A stretch of DNA of 39,430 nt. Source: Nocardiopsis potens DSM 45234. GTDB lineage: Bacteria > Actinomycetota > Actinomycetes > Streptosporangiales > Streptosporangiaceae. Every line of letters starts with the position of its first letter. The first letter of the stretch is position 1. The notes under the pieces are model-generated. The model had not been told where the DNA came from. It saw nothing but the letters and a program-made list of their open reading frames with translations, and did not search any database. The position numbers and the translations under genes were made by a program. This document shows, piece by piece, positions 23,141 to 30,880 of this stretch. Location: the NCBI RefSeq assembly GCF_000341105.1, contig NZ_ANBB01000081.1, positions 1 through 39,430 of the forward strand. The letters run 5' to 3'.

Positions 23141-23721
23141 GCCCGCTCCCCGGGGCGGTCCTGGAGGGCGGCCAGGGCCTCGTCGGCCAGGTCGGGCAGG
23201 TGGCCGGTGCCGCCGTCCCGGGCCCAGGCGGTGACGGCCTCGGCCAGGGCCGCGGTGCAGGCGGCCGCGACGGCGCGCACCGCCAGCGGCGGATCGTCCG
23301 GGGAGCCGGGGGCGAGGCCGCGCTCGAAGGCGTCCTGGGAGCCGCGCATGCTGTCGCCCATGCGGCGGCGGAGCGCCGGGGCGTCCAGGATGAGGCGGGC
23401 GCGGAGCAGCAGGTTCTCCCGCTCGCGGGCGTAGACCTCGGGCAGCGCCAGGGCCACGGCGGCGCGCACCCGCGCGACCGGCGGCTCCCCGGGCGGCCGC
23501 TCCCGGACGAGCCGCTCCAGCAGCGGGTCGTGGTCGTCCCGCAGCACCACGTCCTCCTTGGTGGGGAAGTGGCGGAAGAAGGTCATGTGGGAGACCCCGG
23601 CCTCGGCGGCGATCCGGGCCACCGGGGTCCCGTCGTAGCCGTCCCGCAGAAAGAGCCGGTAGGCGGCGGCGCGCAGCGCATCGCGGGTCCGCTCGCCCCT
23701 GCCCCGATCGCGCCGTGCCAC
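23137..23721 (-). CDS. TetR-family regulator of the fused-permease exporter
   Basis: This 194-residue regulator has the HTH at about residues 28-50: VARIAAEAGVSHMTFFRHFP. GTG 23721 is chosen because it follows a GGAGG ribosome site. An ATG further upstream would translate the operator DNA itself. The C-terminal half is helical with the usual low conservation. Two near-identical 13-bp palindromes lie just upstream of the ribosome site, so tight autoregulation of this TetR-ATPase-permease operon is likely. The gene overlaps the ATPase by four bases. Confidence 0.88.
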   Translation of the reverse strand: MARRDRGRGERTRDALRAAAYRLFLRDGYDGTPVARIAAEAGVSHMTFFRHFPTKEDVVLRDDHDPLLERLVRERPPGEPPVARVRAAVALALPEVYARERENLLLRARLILDAPALRRRMGDSMRGSQDAFERGLAPGSPDDPPLAVRAVAAACTAALAEAVTAWARDGGTGHLPDLADEALAALQDRPGERA

Positions 23722-23736
23722 CGCGCCTCCCTGGAT

Positions 23737-23764
23737 GTTAGTGGCTAACACGTTAGTCGCTAAC
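23737..23764. promoter_or_regulatory. Tandem TetR operators
   Basis: GTTAGTGGCTAAC (23737-23749) and GTTAGTCGCTAAC (23752-23764) are palindromes with identical GTTAG/CTAAC arms, centred 15 bp apart. AT-rich arms stand out against the GC-rich background. They lie 15 bp upstream of the TetR start, where two dimers could bind side by side. Confidence 0.8.
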
Positions 23765-23959
23765 ACTCAGGACGTCCAGGGGAGGCGGCCGTCCCCGCGA
23801 CTTCTGTGCTCTTTGCGGACCTGCGGCCGCGAGAGCTTCGGGCCCCCTCGGATACCGCTGGGCCGCGACACCGATGGAACCGGAGAATCCGTGAAGAGAG
23901 GGTGGCCTTCGGTGACGGACGCTAGTGTTGGCGCGGTTCTGACACGGCAGGAGCTCAGA

Positions 23960-24325
23960 GTGCGTGAACTGTACGACTTCGAAATAGAGCCAGAAGTACG
24001 AGACTGGCTTGACAGCCTGAGCGACAGTGACTTCAAGCGCGTGGACGAGGTCGCCGGAATGCTGGCCGAGCGAGGAAGCGGACTGGGCGGGCCCTGGTCA
24101 GACCATCTGGAGGGTCCGGTATGGGAGCTACGCCTTCGCTTGCGAGGAGTGGCCGCCCGTGTAACGTACTGGTGCAGGCCTGACGGCAGAATCGTGCTGC
24201 TCACCGTTTTCCGTAAAACGAAGCAGCATGATCAACGGCAGATCGACAGGGCGGTTCGGGCACAGAAGATCTGCGCGAACGAGCATGGCGGGCCGGTCGT
24301 TGAGAGCTACGAGAGGCGGGCGTGA
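23960..24325 (+). CDS. HigB/RelE-type toxin of a toxin-antitoxin pair
   Basis: This 121-residue protein has the RelE/HigB (phage Gp49-like) pattern: FEIEPEVRDWLDSLSDSDF, then GPWSDHLEGPVWELRLRL and VTYWCRPDGRIVLLTVFRKT, with KQHDQRQIDRA near the end. Toxins of this type cut mRNA at the ribosome. GTG 23960 follows an AGGAG ribosome site. A possible -10 box, TAGTGT, lies at 23923-23928. The toxin gene comes first and overlaps the antitoxin gene by one base (TGATG), as in higBA. Codon use is more A/T-rich than in the flanking genes, which suggests horizontal arrival. The region 23765-23959 upstream shows no other gene. Confidence 0.82.
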   Translation: MRELYDFEIEPEVRDWLDSLSDSDFKRVDEVAGMLAERGSGLGGPWSDHLEGPVWELRLRLRGVAARVTYWCRPDGRIVLLTVFRKTKQHDQRQIDRAVRAQKICANEHGGPVVESYERRA

Positions 24326-24633
24326 TGGCTGGTTACCACACGCGTTGGGTGCGTCCGGATCCTCGGCCCGAAGACCCGGAGCGGATCGCGATTCGGGAGG
24401 CCCTTGCCTTCGGTAAGGCGCTGTACGACCGGCGGACGGCTCTAGGGCTCTCTGTGGACGAACTGGCTGAACGGGCGGCCATGACCACCGACGAGATCGA
24501 GTGCATCGAGGAAGGCGGGACCGCTCCGACCGTCGACCTGCTGCGTCGACTCGCAGCAGCGCTCAACGCGGATGTCCGGCTGACGGCCGGACACGACATC
24601 GACTCGGTCTGGTTCGAACCGCACGCGGCCTGA
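24325..24633 (+). CDS. HigA/XRE-type antitoxin
   Basis: This 102-residue protein has an XRE helix-turn-helix at about residues 30-80: LGLSVDELAERAAMTTDEIE, CIEEGGTAPTVDLLRRLAAA, then LNADVRL. It should bind the toxin and repress the shared promoter. The ATG overlaps the toxin stop codon; a ribosome site GAGAGGCGGG lies inside the toxin gene. The N-terminal 25 residues (HTRWVRPDPRPEDPERI) are polar and may contact the toxin. Its end lies next to the truncated end of a glycosyltransferase gene on the other strand, marking the edge of the inserted module. Confidence 0.83.
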   Translation: MAGYHTRWVRPDPRPEDPERIAIREALAFGKALYDRRTALGLSVDELAERAAMTTDEIECIEEGGTAPTVDLLRRLAAALNADVRLTAGHDIDSVWFEPHAA

Positions 24634-24657
24634 CCCGACCGGGGCAGGCAGAGATGC

Positions 24658-25237
24658 AGGAGGGGCCTAGGCCCGGCCGCTCCCGGCGGAACCGCTCGTG
24701 CACCTTCCGCCGGCCGCGCAGGGCCAGTCCGGCGAACCGGTAGGCGGTCCGGTTGAGCGCCCCGGGCATCCACCGCGGCAGGGGGACGCCCGGCGGGGGG
24801 AAGGCCCCGGTGGGGACCCGGGAGGGCTGCAGCGCCACCGGGACGGCCACCGCCCCCAGCCGCTCGGCGATGTGGTGGCCGGGCGTGCCGACCAGGTGCA
24901 CCACGGCGTCGGCACCCTCCTCGGCGGCGTCGGCCATGTCCTCGCAGACCCGGTGCATCAGCGGGGTGATCCTGCGCACCAGCCGGACCGCCTGGGCGGC
25001 CCCGTGCGGGCCGCGCAGCCCGGTCCGCATCACCCCGCCGAGCTCCGGGTCGCCCATCAGGGTGAGGGGGCCGTCGTCGACCGGGTGGTAGGCGATGCCG
25101 CGGGCGGCGGCCAGGGGGGCGCTGCCGGCGGGCCCGGCCGTCCGCACGGCGTGTCCGGTGGACTCCAGTGCGGCGGCCAGCGCCAGGAAGGGCTGGACGT
25201 CGCCGCGGGTGCCGTGGGTGAGCAGCAGGACGCGCAT
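24658..25237 (-). pseudogene. Truncated UGT-like glycosyltransferase
   Basis: The reading frame starts MRVLLLTHGTRGDVQPFLAL, the hallmark N-terminus of GT1/MurG-type sterol or macrolide glucosyltransferases. It runs well through VHLVGTPGHHIAERLGAVAV and VALQPSRVPTGAFPPPGVPL to about residue 193 (KVHERFRRERPGLGP). Functional relatives are around 400 residues, with a C-terminal nucleotide-sugar domain containing a GG/DQ motif, which is missing. After residue 193 the frame runs into DNA of the antitoxin end. The ATG (25237) overlaps the TetR stop by one base, so the two formed an operon. It appears cut in half by arrival of the toxin-antitoxin module. Confidence 0.75.
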
Positions 25238-25845
25238 CAGGTTTCCCCGTCCTTCCGGGTGAGGCCCGCCGCGACGATGTCGATCAGCAGGTCGAGGGTC
25301 TGCGGGTAGTGCTCCGGCGAGGCCAGCCGCTCGGCGTTGACCGGCAGCAGCAGGACCGCCTGGAGCACGTTGGCGATCACGGCCTCGTCGGCGTCGACGA
25401 ACGCGCCGGACTCCTTCCCCGCGGAGATGAAGCGGGCCAGCGCGGGGACCGGGCCGTCGAGGGCGGTGCCGGGGCCGACCCGGCGCGCGACCGCCTCCAT
25501 CTCCTCCGGGTGGTCCACCAGCCGCCGGTACAGCGGGTTGCCGGACAGCTCGGCGGCCGCCGCGTGCAGGAACCGGCGCAGCCCCTCCCGGGGGTGGGGG
25601 CGGTCAGCAGCGCCTCGTCGACGACGCGCCGCTTGACCTCGCCGGCCTGGCGGTCCATCAGTTCGAGGTAGAGGGCCTCCTTGGAGTCGAAGAAGGCGTA
25701 GAAGCTGCTCTCGGCGATCCCCGCGGGGGCGGTCAGCTCCTCCAGCGAGGTCTTGCGCAGCCCTCGGGCGGAACAGCTCGCGGCCGGCCTCCAGCAGCAG
25801 GCCGGTGATGCGCTCCCTCTCCTCGGCGGAGAACGCGGGCGGCAT
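25237..25845 (-). pseudogene. TetR regulator gene with two compensating frameshifts
   Basis: The start MPPAFSAEERERITGLLLEA is in one frame. The DNA-binding part (LRKTSLEELTAPAGIAESSF, then YAFFDSKEALYLELMDRQ) is in another. From LRRFLHAAAAELSGNPLYRR to the end the first frame resumes. The switches lie near 25768-25774 (one extra C: TTCCGCCCGAGG where TTCGCCCGAGG would be in frame) and near 25590-25601 (one C too few in a C-run). As written, the helix-turn-helix is lost although no stop appears. This is either real decay beside a truncated partner gene or a pair of base-count errors in C-runs. Confidence 0.75.
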
Positions 25846-25914
25846 GGGGTCCCTCCTTTTCCGGTCCGGGCCGGCCGCCCGGTCGGGGCTTCCGGTCGGG
25901 TGGCGTTCGAATCC

Positions 25915-25943
25915 ATGAAACCAATTCGGTCATTTGTTTTCAT
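25915..25943 (-). promoter_or_regulatory. AT-rich dyad upstream of the damaged TetR gene
   Basis: ATGAAA (25915-25920) and TTTCAT (25938-25943) face each other across an AT-rich 17-bp centre, about 70-100 bp upstream of the TetR start. This is the most AT-rich patch nearby and is a plausible operator and promoter for the TetR-glycosyltransferase operon. Confidence 0.4.
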
Positions 25944-25992
25944 TGGGGGCGGACCCGCGCTCCGCCCGGGCCGGGGCCGCTCCCGGCGGGGC

Positions 25993-27405
25993 TCAGCCGA
26001 TGACCGGGCGCTCCTCGGGGTAGCCGACGCGGCGGGCGCGGCTGCGCAGGGCGAGTGCGGTGGCCAGGGTGATCGGGCCGATGCGGCCGATGAACATGAG
26101 CAGGCAGAGCACGAGTCGGCCCAGCGGCGGGATGTCGGCGGTGATGCCGGTGGACAGCCCCACCGTCGCGAACGCCGAGACCACCTCGAACAGCACCTGG
26201 TCCAGGGTGAACGGGGTGATGGTGATCAGCAGCAGGGTGGAGGAGACGACGAGGCCGATCGCGAACAGCGCCACCGTCACCGCCTGCCGCTCGGTGTCGG
26301 CGGGCAGCGTCCGGTCGCCGACCACGGTGCGCGGTTCGCCGCGGACGTTGGCGAAGATGACGAACGCCAGCAGCGCGAAGGTGGTCACCTTGATGCCGCC
26401 GGCGGTCCCGGCGCTGCCGCCGCCGATGAACATCAGGATGTCGTTGACGAACAGCGTCTGGGTGTGGAACCCGGCCACGTCCAGGCTGTTGAACCCGGCG
26501 GTGCGCGGCATCACGCCGTGGAAGAAGCCGACCAGCAGCTTCTGGCCGGTGCGCATCGGCCCCAGTGTCGCGGGATTGGACCACTCCAAGGCGGTCACCA
26601 GGAACGATCCGATCGCCAGCAGCGCCAGGGTGGTCCAGACCGTGACCCGGGTGTGCAGCGACCAGCGCCCGGTCGGGCTCGGCCGGCGCCGCCGCCAGAT
26701 CTCGATCCACACCGGGAAGCCCAGCCCGCCGGCGATCACCGCGAAGGCGATCGGCAGCACGATCCAGGGGTCGGTGGCGAATCCCATCAGCGAGTCGGAG
26801 TAGAGCGCGAAGCCGGCGTTGTTGAACGCCGACACCGCGTGGAAGACCCCGTGGTAGAGGGCCCGCCCCACCGGGTAGTCGTAGGCGGCGGCGAACCGCG
26901 CGGCCAGCACCGCCGCGCACACCGCCTCGAAGACCAGGCTGAACGTGGTGATGCCGAGCACCAGCCGGCGCACCTCGCCCAGCGTCACGGCCTTGGTCTC
27001 GCCGCCGGCGGTCAGCTGCATTCGCAGGTTGATCCGGTGCCGGACCAGCAGGATCAGGGTCGAGGCCAGGGTCATCACGCCGACCCCGCCGATCTGGATC
27101 AGCACCAGGATCACCGACTCGCCCAGCAGCGACCAGTGCGTGGGGGTGTCCACCACGATCAGGCCGGTCACGCAGAGCGCGGACACCGCGGTGAACAGCG
27201 CGTCGACGAACCCGGTCTCCTCACCCGCCTGGGTGGCCGCGGGCAGCATCAGCAGCAGCGTCCCCGCGGCGACGACGAGGGCGAAGGCGGCGGCCGTCGC
27301 CTGCGGCGGCCGCGCCCTCCTGGCCGCGGCCGAGACCGCCCCGCCCGCCAGGCGCCGCGCACCCCGCAGCGCTCTGCGGGGCAGGCCCTCCCGCCCCTGG
27401 TCCAT
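25993..27405 (-). CDS. TrkH/KtrB-family potassium transporter subunit
   Basis: This 470-residue membrane protein has the four pore-loop repeats of the Trk/Ktr family, each with a selectivity-filter Gly. They are TAVSALCVTGL, HAVSAFNNAGF, GVMPRTAGFNSLD and EVVSAFATVGLSTG. Between the third and later segments lies GGGSAGTAGGIKVTT, the gating-loop region of KtrB. Length and layout fit a KtrB-type ion channel taking up K+ (or Na+/K+) with a cytoplasmic regulatory KtrA/TrkA partner; none is seen in this window. ATG 27405 has a GGGGGAG ribosome site. The gene is monocistronic as far as can be seen, with a hairpin from the preceding operon at 27562-27593. Confidence 0.92.
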   Translation of the reverse strand: MDQGREGLPRRALRGARRLAGGAVSAAARRARPPQATAAAFALVVAAGTLLLMLPAATQAGEETGFVDALFTAVSALCVTGLIVVDTPTHWSLLGESVILVLIQIGGVGVMTLASTLILLVRHRINLRMQLTAGGETKAVTLGEVRRLVLGITTFSLVFEAVCAAVLAARFAAAYDYPVGRALYHGVFHAVSAFNNAGFALYSDSLMGFATDPWIVLPIAFAVIAGGLGFPVWIEIWRRRRPSPTGRWSLHTRVTVWTTLALLAIGSFLVTALEWSNPATLGPMRTGQKLLVGFFHGVMPRTAGFNSLDVAGFHTQTLFVNDILMFIGGGSAGTAGGIKVTTFALLAFVIFANVRGEPRTVVGDRTLPADTERQAVTVALFAIGLVVSSTLLLITITPFTLDQVLFEVVSAFATVGLSTGITADIPPLGRLVLCLLMFIGRIGPITLATALALRSRARRVGYPEERPVIG

Positions 27406-27561
27406 GTGCTCCCCCTGCCGTGCGGTCCCCGGCGGCCGCCTTCCGGTATGCGGCCTGTGCCGCCCTTCCGGACGGAGACGGCGGACGATCCTATCCCCGA
27501 CCAGGAGCGGAGCCGCCGCCGACACGGCCGGGGCCCGCCCGGCGCCGGTCCGGGGAAAGGG

Positions 27562-27593
27562 GAGGGCCGCCCCGCCGGAGCGGAGCGGCCCTC
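27562..27593 (-). terminator. Hairpin after the split-permease exporter operon
   Basis: GAGGGCCGC (27562-27570) pairs with GCGGCCCTC (27585-27593) across a 14-nt loop, with partial pairing extending outward. It lies 19 bp beyond the permease stop codon and probably ends that operon. Confidence 0.5.
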
Positions 27594-27611
27594 TTCCGGC
27601 CGGCGCGGACC

Positions 27612-28352
27612 TCACCGGTTCCGGCGGTCGAACCCCCAGAGCAGCAGGGCCAGGTAGGCGCCGTTCACCGCGGCGCCGCCGAGCAGCCAGGGCCACACCG
27701 CCCCGCCCTCCGCCGCCACCCAGAAGATCTTGGCGGCCCAGTAGGACGGCAGCACGCCGAAGGCCAGCCCCCAGGCGCCCGGGATGAACCAGGGCAGCAG
27801 GGGCAGCGCGAACAGCACCGTCCCGACGGCCCGGACCACCGCGAGCCCTTCCAGCTTGTTCCGGGCCACCAGCGCCATCAGCACCGCGACCACCGCGGCG
27901 GTCAGGCCCGCGGACAGCGCCGCGGCCGCGGTGCCGGCCGGCCCGGCGGCGCCCTCGGGCATGAACCCGCTCAGCGCCACCGCGACCGTGATGAACAGGG
28001 TGGTCACCACCACCAGCGTGGCCACCCGGTACAGCGCGAACACCGACATGGACACCGGGGCGACCCGCAGCGCCTGCAGGGTCCCGGAGTCCTTCTCCTC
28101 CAGCAGCATCAGCCCGGCCAGCGCGCCGAGCACCCCGGGCGTCCCCAGCACCAGGAACATCGAGACGATCAGCGGGTGGTAGGGGACCAGGTCGAAGCCG
28201 TACCGCTGGTCCAGCATCTCCGTCAGCGGCGGCAGCGTGAAGCGCAGCACCGCCAGGTACAGGAACGGGGCGACGACCAGGAAGCGCAGCATGGAGTCGC
28301 GCCGCAGCCCGATCAGGTCGTTGCGCCCGAAGGCGCGCACCGGTGCGGCCAT
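27612..28352 (-). CDS. ABC exporter permease, second subunit (fluoroquinolone-type)
   Basis: This 246-residue membrane protein has about six helices. The segments FGRNDLIGLRRDSMLRFLVV, ERYGF-like DQRYGFDLVPYHPL and LLEEKDSGTLQALRVAPVS are typical of the permease group that includes M. tuberculosis Rv2686c. It is homologous to the C-terminal half of the fused permease at 20521-22089. It starts one base after the stop of the first permease (TGA-C-ATG), so expression is coupled. It should form the heteromeric membrane channel with the first permease. The actual substrate is unknown; fluoroquinolone export is known only for the mycobacterial system. Confidence 0.85.
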   Translation of the reverse strand: MAAPVRAFGRNDLIGLRRDSMLRFLVVAPFLYLAVLRFTLPPLTEMLDQRYGFDLVPYHPLIVSMFLVLGTPGVLGALAGLMLLEEKDSGTLQALRVAPVSMSVFALYRVATLVVVTTLFITVAVALSGFMPEGAAGPAGTAAAALSAGLTAAVVAVLMALVARNKLEGLAVVRAVGTVLFALPLLPWFIPGAWGLAFGVLPSYWAAKIFWVAAEGGAVWPWLLGGAAVNGAYLALLLWGFDRRNR

Positions 28353-28353
28353 G

Positions 28354-29088
28354 TCACTTCCCCTCCGCGACGATGAACCGGGTGAACAGGCGGCGGGCGA
28401 GCAGCGCCAGCAGGAGCGCGCAGAGCAGCTGGTAGCCGACCGCGTAGGCGTACTCCCACGGGGCGGGGTCGGTCTGGCCGAACGCCGCGCCGAGCAGGAT
28501 GAGCGAGCCCTGGGTGGGGATCAGGTAGAGCACCGGGTGCTCCCACAGGCCGGAGTAGTGCAGCAGCGGCGCGTTCACCAGGGCCAGCCAGAAGGTGGAG
28601 GGCACCACCCAGTCGGTGACCGAGGAGAACGGGAGCGCGGTGGTGAAGCTGAGCACCAGCATGAACACGGTCGTGGTGGCCAGCCCGGCCAGCAGCGGCA
28701 GCGGCGAGAAGGACACGCCGTGCGCGATCACCGTGATCACCAGCGCCAGCACCGTGCTGAGCAGGGTCAGGGTGGCGACCTTCGCGCCGAGGTAGTCGCG
28801 GAAGCGCAGCGGCGAGACGGTCAGCGCGAACAGGGTGCGCTCGCCCTTCTCGAAGAAGAGCGACGCGGCGATGAAGAAGAACGGGACGACCACCAGGTCG
28901 CCGAAGAGCACCAGCGGCGCGGCGGCCTCCCGGTAGCCGGTCGGCAGCGGCAGCAGGATCGCCAGCCACGGCAGGACGGAGAAGGCGGCGGCGTAGAGGA
29001 ACCCGTAGCGCTTCTGCAGCCGGAGCTCCAGCCGCACGGCGCTGCGCAGCCGGGCGGGCCGGCGCGCGGCGGGGGCGGCGGCGCTCAT
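28354..29088 (-). CDS. ABC exporter permease, first subunit
   Basis: This 244-residue protein has six hydrophobic segments. LELRLQKRYGFLYAAAFSVL at the N-terminus and FFEKGERTLFALTVSPLRF near residue 85 mark the Rv2687c-like ABC-2 permease group. The cytoplasmic coupling segment FRDYLGAKVATL follows. It is homologous to the N-terminal half of the fused permease of the other exporter in this window. ATG 29088 overlaps the ATPase stop codon by four bases (ATGA). It works with the second permease and the ATPase as one exporter. Confidence 0.85.
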   Translation of the reverse strand: MSAAAPAARRPARLRSAVRLELRLQKRYGFLYAAAFSVLPWLAILLPLPTGYREAAAPLVLFGDLVVVPFFFIAASLFFEKGERTLFALTVSPLRFRDYLGAKVATLTLLSTVLALVITVIAHGVSFSPLPLLAGLATTTVFMLVLSFTTALPFSSVTDWVVPSTFWLALVNAPLLHYSGLWEHPVLYLIPTQGSLILLGAAFGQTDPAPWEYAYAVGYQLLCALLLALLARRLFTRFIVAEGK

Positions 29089-30002
29089 CCCAGGCTCCTT
29101 CCGGTCACCTCGACGAACACGTCGTCGAGCCCGGCCTCCTGGCTGTGCACCGACTCGATCCGGCGCTCCCGGAGCAGGGCGTGCAGCGCGGCGTCGTCGG
29201 CCATCCCGTCCAGCGGGAACTCCGCGGACTCCAGCCGGCCGTCCTCGCCCCGGTAGGCGACGCGCACGGTGCGCCGGCTGCGGGCGAGCTTGAGCTCGTC
29301 GGGGGAGTCCATGGCGGCGATGCGGCCGTCGACCACGAACGCCACCCGGTCGCACAGCTCCTCGGCGGTCTCCATGCTGTGCGTGGTCAGGAAGACGGTG
29401 CGGCCCTGCCCGGGCAGCTCGGCGATCATCTCCTTGACGATGCGCGCGTTGGACGGGTCCATCCCGCTGGTCGGCTCGTCCAGGAAGACCAGCTCGGGGC
29501 GGTGCAGCAGGGCGCGGACGAAGGTCAGCCGGGTCTGCATGCCCTTGGAGAACCGGCCGACCCGGGTGCGGGCGGCGTCCCCGAGGCCGACCCGGCGCAG
29601 CAGCGCCATCGGGTCCTCGGTGTCCCCGCCGTGCAGCGAGGCGAAGAACTCCAGGTTCTCCAGCGCGGTGAGCTTCTGGTAGTGGTTGGGCAGCTCGAAG
29701 GAGACGCCGATCCGGCGGTAGTAGTCGCCGCCGTGCTCCTCCGGGGAGCGCCCCCACACCCGGACGGTGCCCCGGGCGCCGGTGAGCAGCCCGGTGAGGA
29801 TCTTCTGGGTGGTCGACTTGCCCGCCCCGCTGGGGCCGAGGAAGCCGAAGATCTCGCCGCGGCCGACCGAGAAGTCCATGCCGCGCACGGCGGGCTCGGC
29901 GGTCCGGGGGTAGGTGTAGGTGAGGTCCGCGACGTCGATGACCGGCGGGGCCTGCGGCGGCGCCGCAGGGGACGGGCCGGTGACGGGCCGGGTCTGGGCC
30001 AT
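29085..30002 (-). CDS. ABC exporter ATP-binding protein (Rv2688c-like)
   Basis: This 305-residue ATPase has Walker A GPSGAGKST, the signature FSKGMQTRL, Walker B LVFLDEPTSGMDP and a switch His in LTTHSM. The segment FELPNHYQKLTALENLEFF is shared with its paralogue at 22277-23140. A Pro/Ala-rich N-terminal leader of about 20 residues precedes the domain. ATG 30002 is followed directly by plausible coding; the regulator gene lies 34 bp upstream on the same strand. The order regulator, ATPase, permease, permease defines one efflux operon controlled by the dyad at 30575-30604. Confidence 0.9.
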   Translation of the reverse strand: MAQTRPVTGPSPAAPPQAPPVIDVADLTYTYPRTAEPAVRGMDFSVGRGEIFGFLGPSGAGKSTTQKILTGLLTGARGTVRVWGRSPEEHGGDYYRRIGVSFELPNHYQKLTALENLEFFASLHGGDTEDPMALLRRVGLGDAARTRVGRFSKGMQTRLTFVRALLHRPELVFLDEPTSGMDPSNARIVKEMIAELPGQGRTVFLTTHSMETAEELCDRVAFVVDGRIAAMDSPDELKLARSRRTVRVAYRGEDGRLESAEFPLDGMADDAALHALLRERRIESVHSQEAGLDDVFVEVTGRSLG

Positions 30003-30036
30003 GGTGGTTCCCTCGCGATGGGCCGGGTGGAGCCGG

Positions 30037-30519
30037 CTACCCCTCTCGCGCCCCTCCGGACTCGTGCCAGGAGTCGCGCAGGGCGGCGTAGCCGCGTTCC
30101 AGGAACGTGTACATCTCGTGCAGGTCGCGGAGGCGGTCGAGGTCCTCCTCGGGGGCGCCCTCCAGGCGCTTGAGCCCGTTCTCGGCCAGAGTGCGGACCG
30201 CCGCCGCCTCCTGCACGCGGGTGTCGATCTCTCCGCGCCAGAAGCCCGGGCGGAGCCGGTAGTAGTGCCGCCGCGAGCCGGGGACGGTGAACCGCTCCAC
30301 CGCCTCGGAGCGCTGGAGCAGCCGGATCGCCATGCTGATCGCCCCGCGGCTGGCACCCAGGGCCCCGGCCAGTTCGTCGGCCGACTGGTGCGCGGGTGAG
30401 CACACGATCAGTCGGCCCAGGACGCGCCCCTCCATCCGGGGCAGCCCCCGCTCCTCGAAGAACCGGCCGAGTTCCTCGGCAAAGACCTGGCGCTCACGCT
30501 CCATCCCCGCCTCCGCCAT
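30037..30519 (-). CDS. GbsR/MarR-family regulator
   Basis: This 160-residue winged-helix protein has GRFFEERGLPRMEGRVLGRL, then the HTH SADELAGALGASRGAISMAI and the wing FTVPGSRRHYYRL. This is the GbsR-type MarR pattern often linked to ABC exporters. ATG 30519 has a GAGGAG ribosome site 7 nt away; an in-frame GTG at 30534 and an ATG at 30504 are alternatives. C-terminal residues (about 105-150) form a helical dimerisation region. It probably binds the long AT-rich palindrome just upstream and represses its own operon until a drug-like ligand releases it. Confidence 0.87.
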   Translation of the reverse strand: MAEAGMERERQVFAEELGRFFEERGLPRMEGRVLGRLIVCSPAHQSADELAGALGASRGAISMAIRLLQRSEAVERFTVPGSRRHYYRLRPGFWRGEIDTRVQEAAAVRTLAENGLKRLEGAPEEDLDRLRDLHEMYTFLERGYAALRDSWHESGGAREG

Positions 30520-30557
30520 TCCTCTGCTCCTCACCGTCGCGGGTGCCGTCAGGGAAG

Positions 30558-30604
30558 ACGGTAGAACGACCCGGATGAACTTTCAATACTTTTTGAAAGT
30601 TCAT
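30558..30604 (-). promoter_or_regulatory. Promoter and 30-bp palindromic operator of the GbsR operon
   Basis: ATGAACTTTCAA (30575-30586) and TTGAAAGTTCAT (30593-30604) are perfect 12-bp arms about a 6-bp centre. On the minus strand, TTGAAA (30586-30581), a 17-bp spacer and TACCGT (30563-30558) make a good promoter whose -35 box lies inside one arm. Bound regulator would therefore exclude polymerase. Confidence 0.75.
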
Positions 30605-30880
30605 CCCGCAGGGGAGGGCGGGGCCCTCCGGCCGCCCCCGCGGACCGCCCGCGGGCGGCGCGTAGGGTCGAGGTGCGGAGGTCTGCGATGCTGGGCGTCA
30701 AGAAAGCGCGTCCGGCCGTCAAGACCGCGTATGTGCGTCCCGCCGCGCGAGCGGGGGCGGGCAGAGTGGTCCTCCGCGCGGCGCGGTGGGCGGATCCGGG
30801 ATCCGCGGACCGCTCTGCGGCGTCAGAATCGGGGCGGCCGAGGCGGCGGCCCGGTGCGGAGCGGTGACGGAGGAGAGGCA

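Noticed and set aside
25753-27657. Long plus-strand frame opposite the TrkH/KtrB gene
   Set aside because: It is a GC-bias shadow: translation is rich in Gln, Gly, Arg and His with no domain, while the minus strand encodes a clear ion channel.
30688-30867. Possible 59-codon gene before the Spo0M-like gene, with a GGAGG site and a TAGGGT -10-like box
   Set aside because: The first 25 residues look plausible, but the rest is Arg/Ala/Gly/Ser of random type, and there is no -35 or family resemblance. It is worth revisiting if conserved in relatives.
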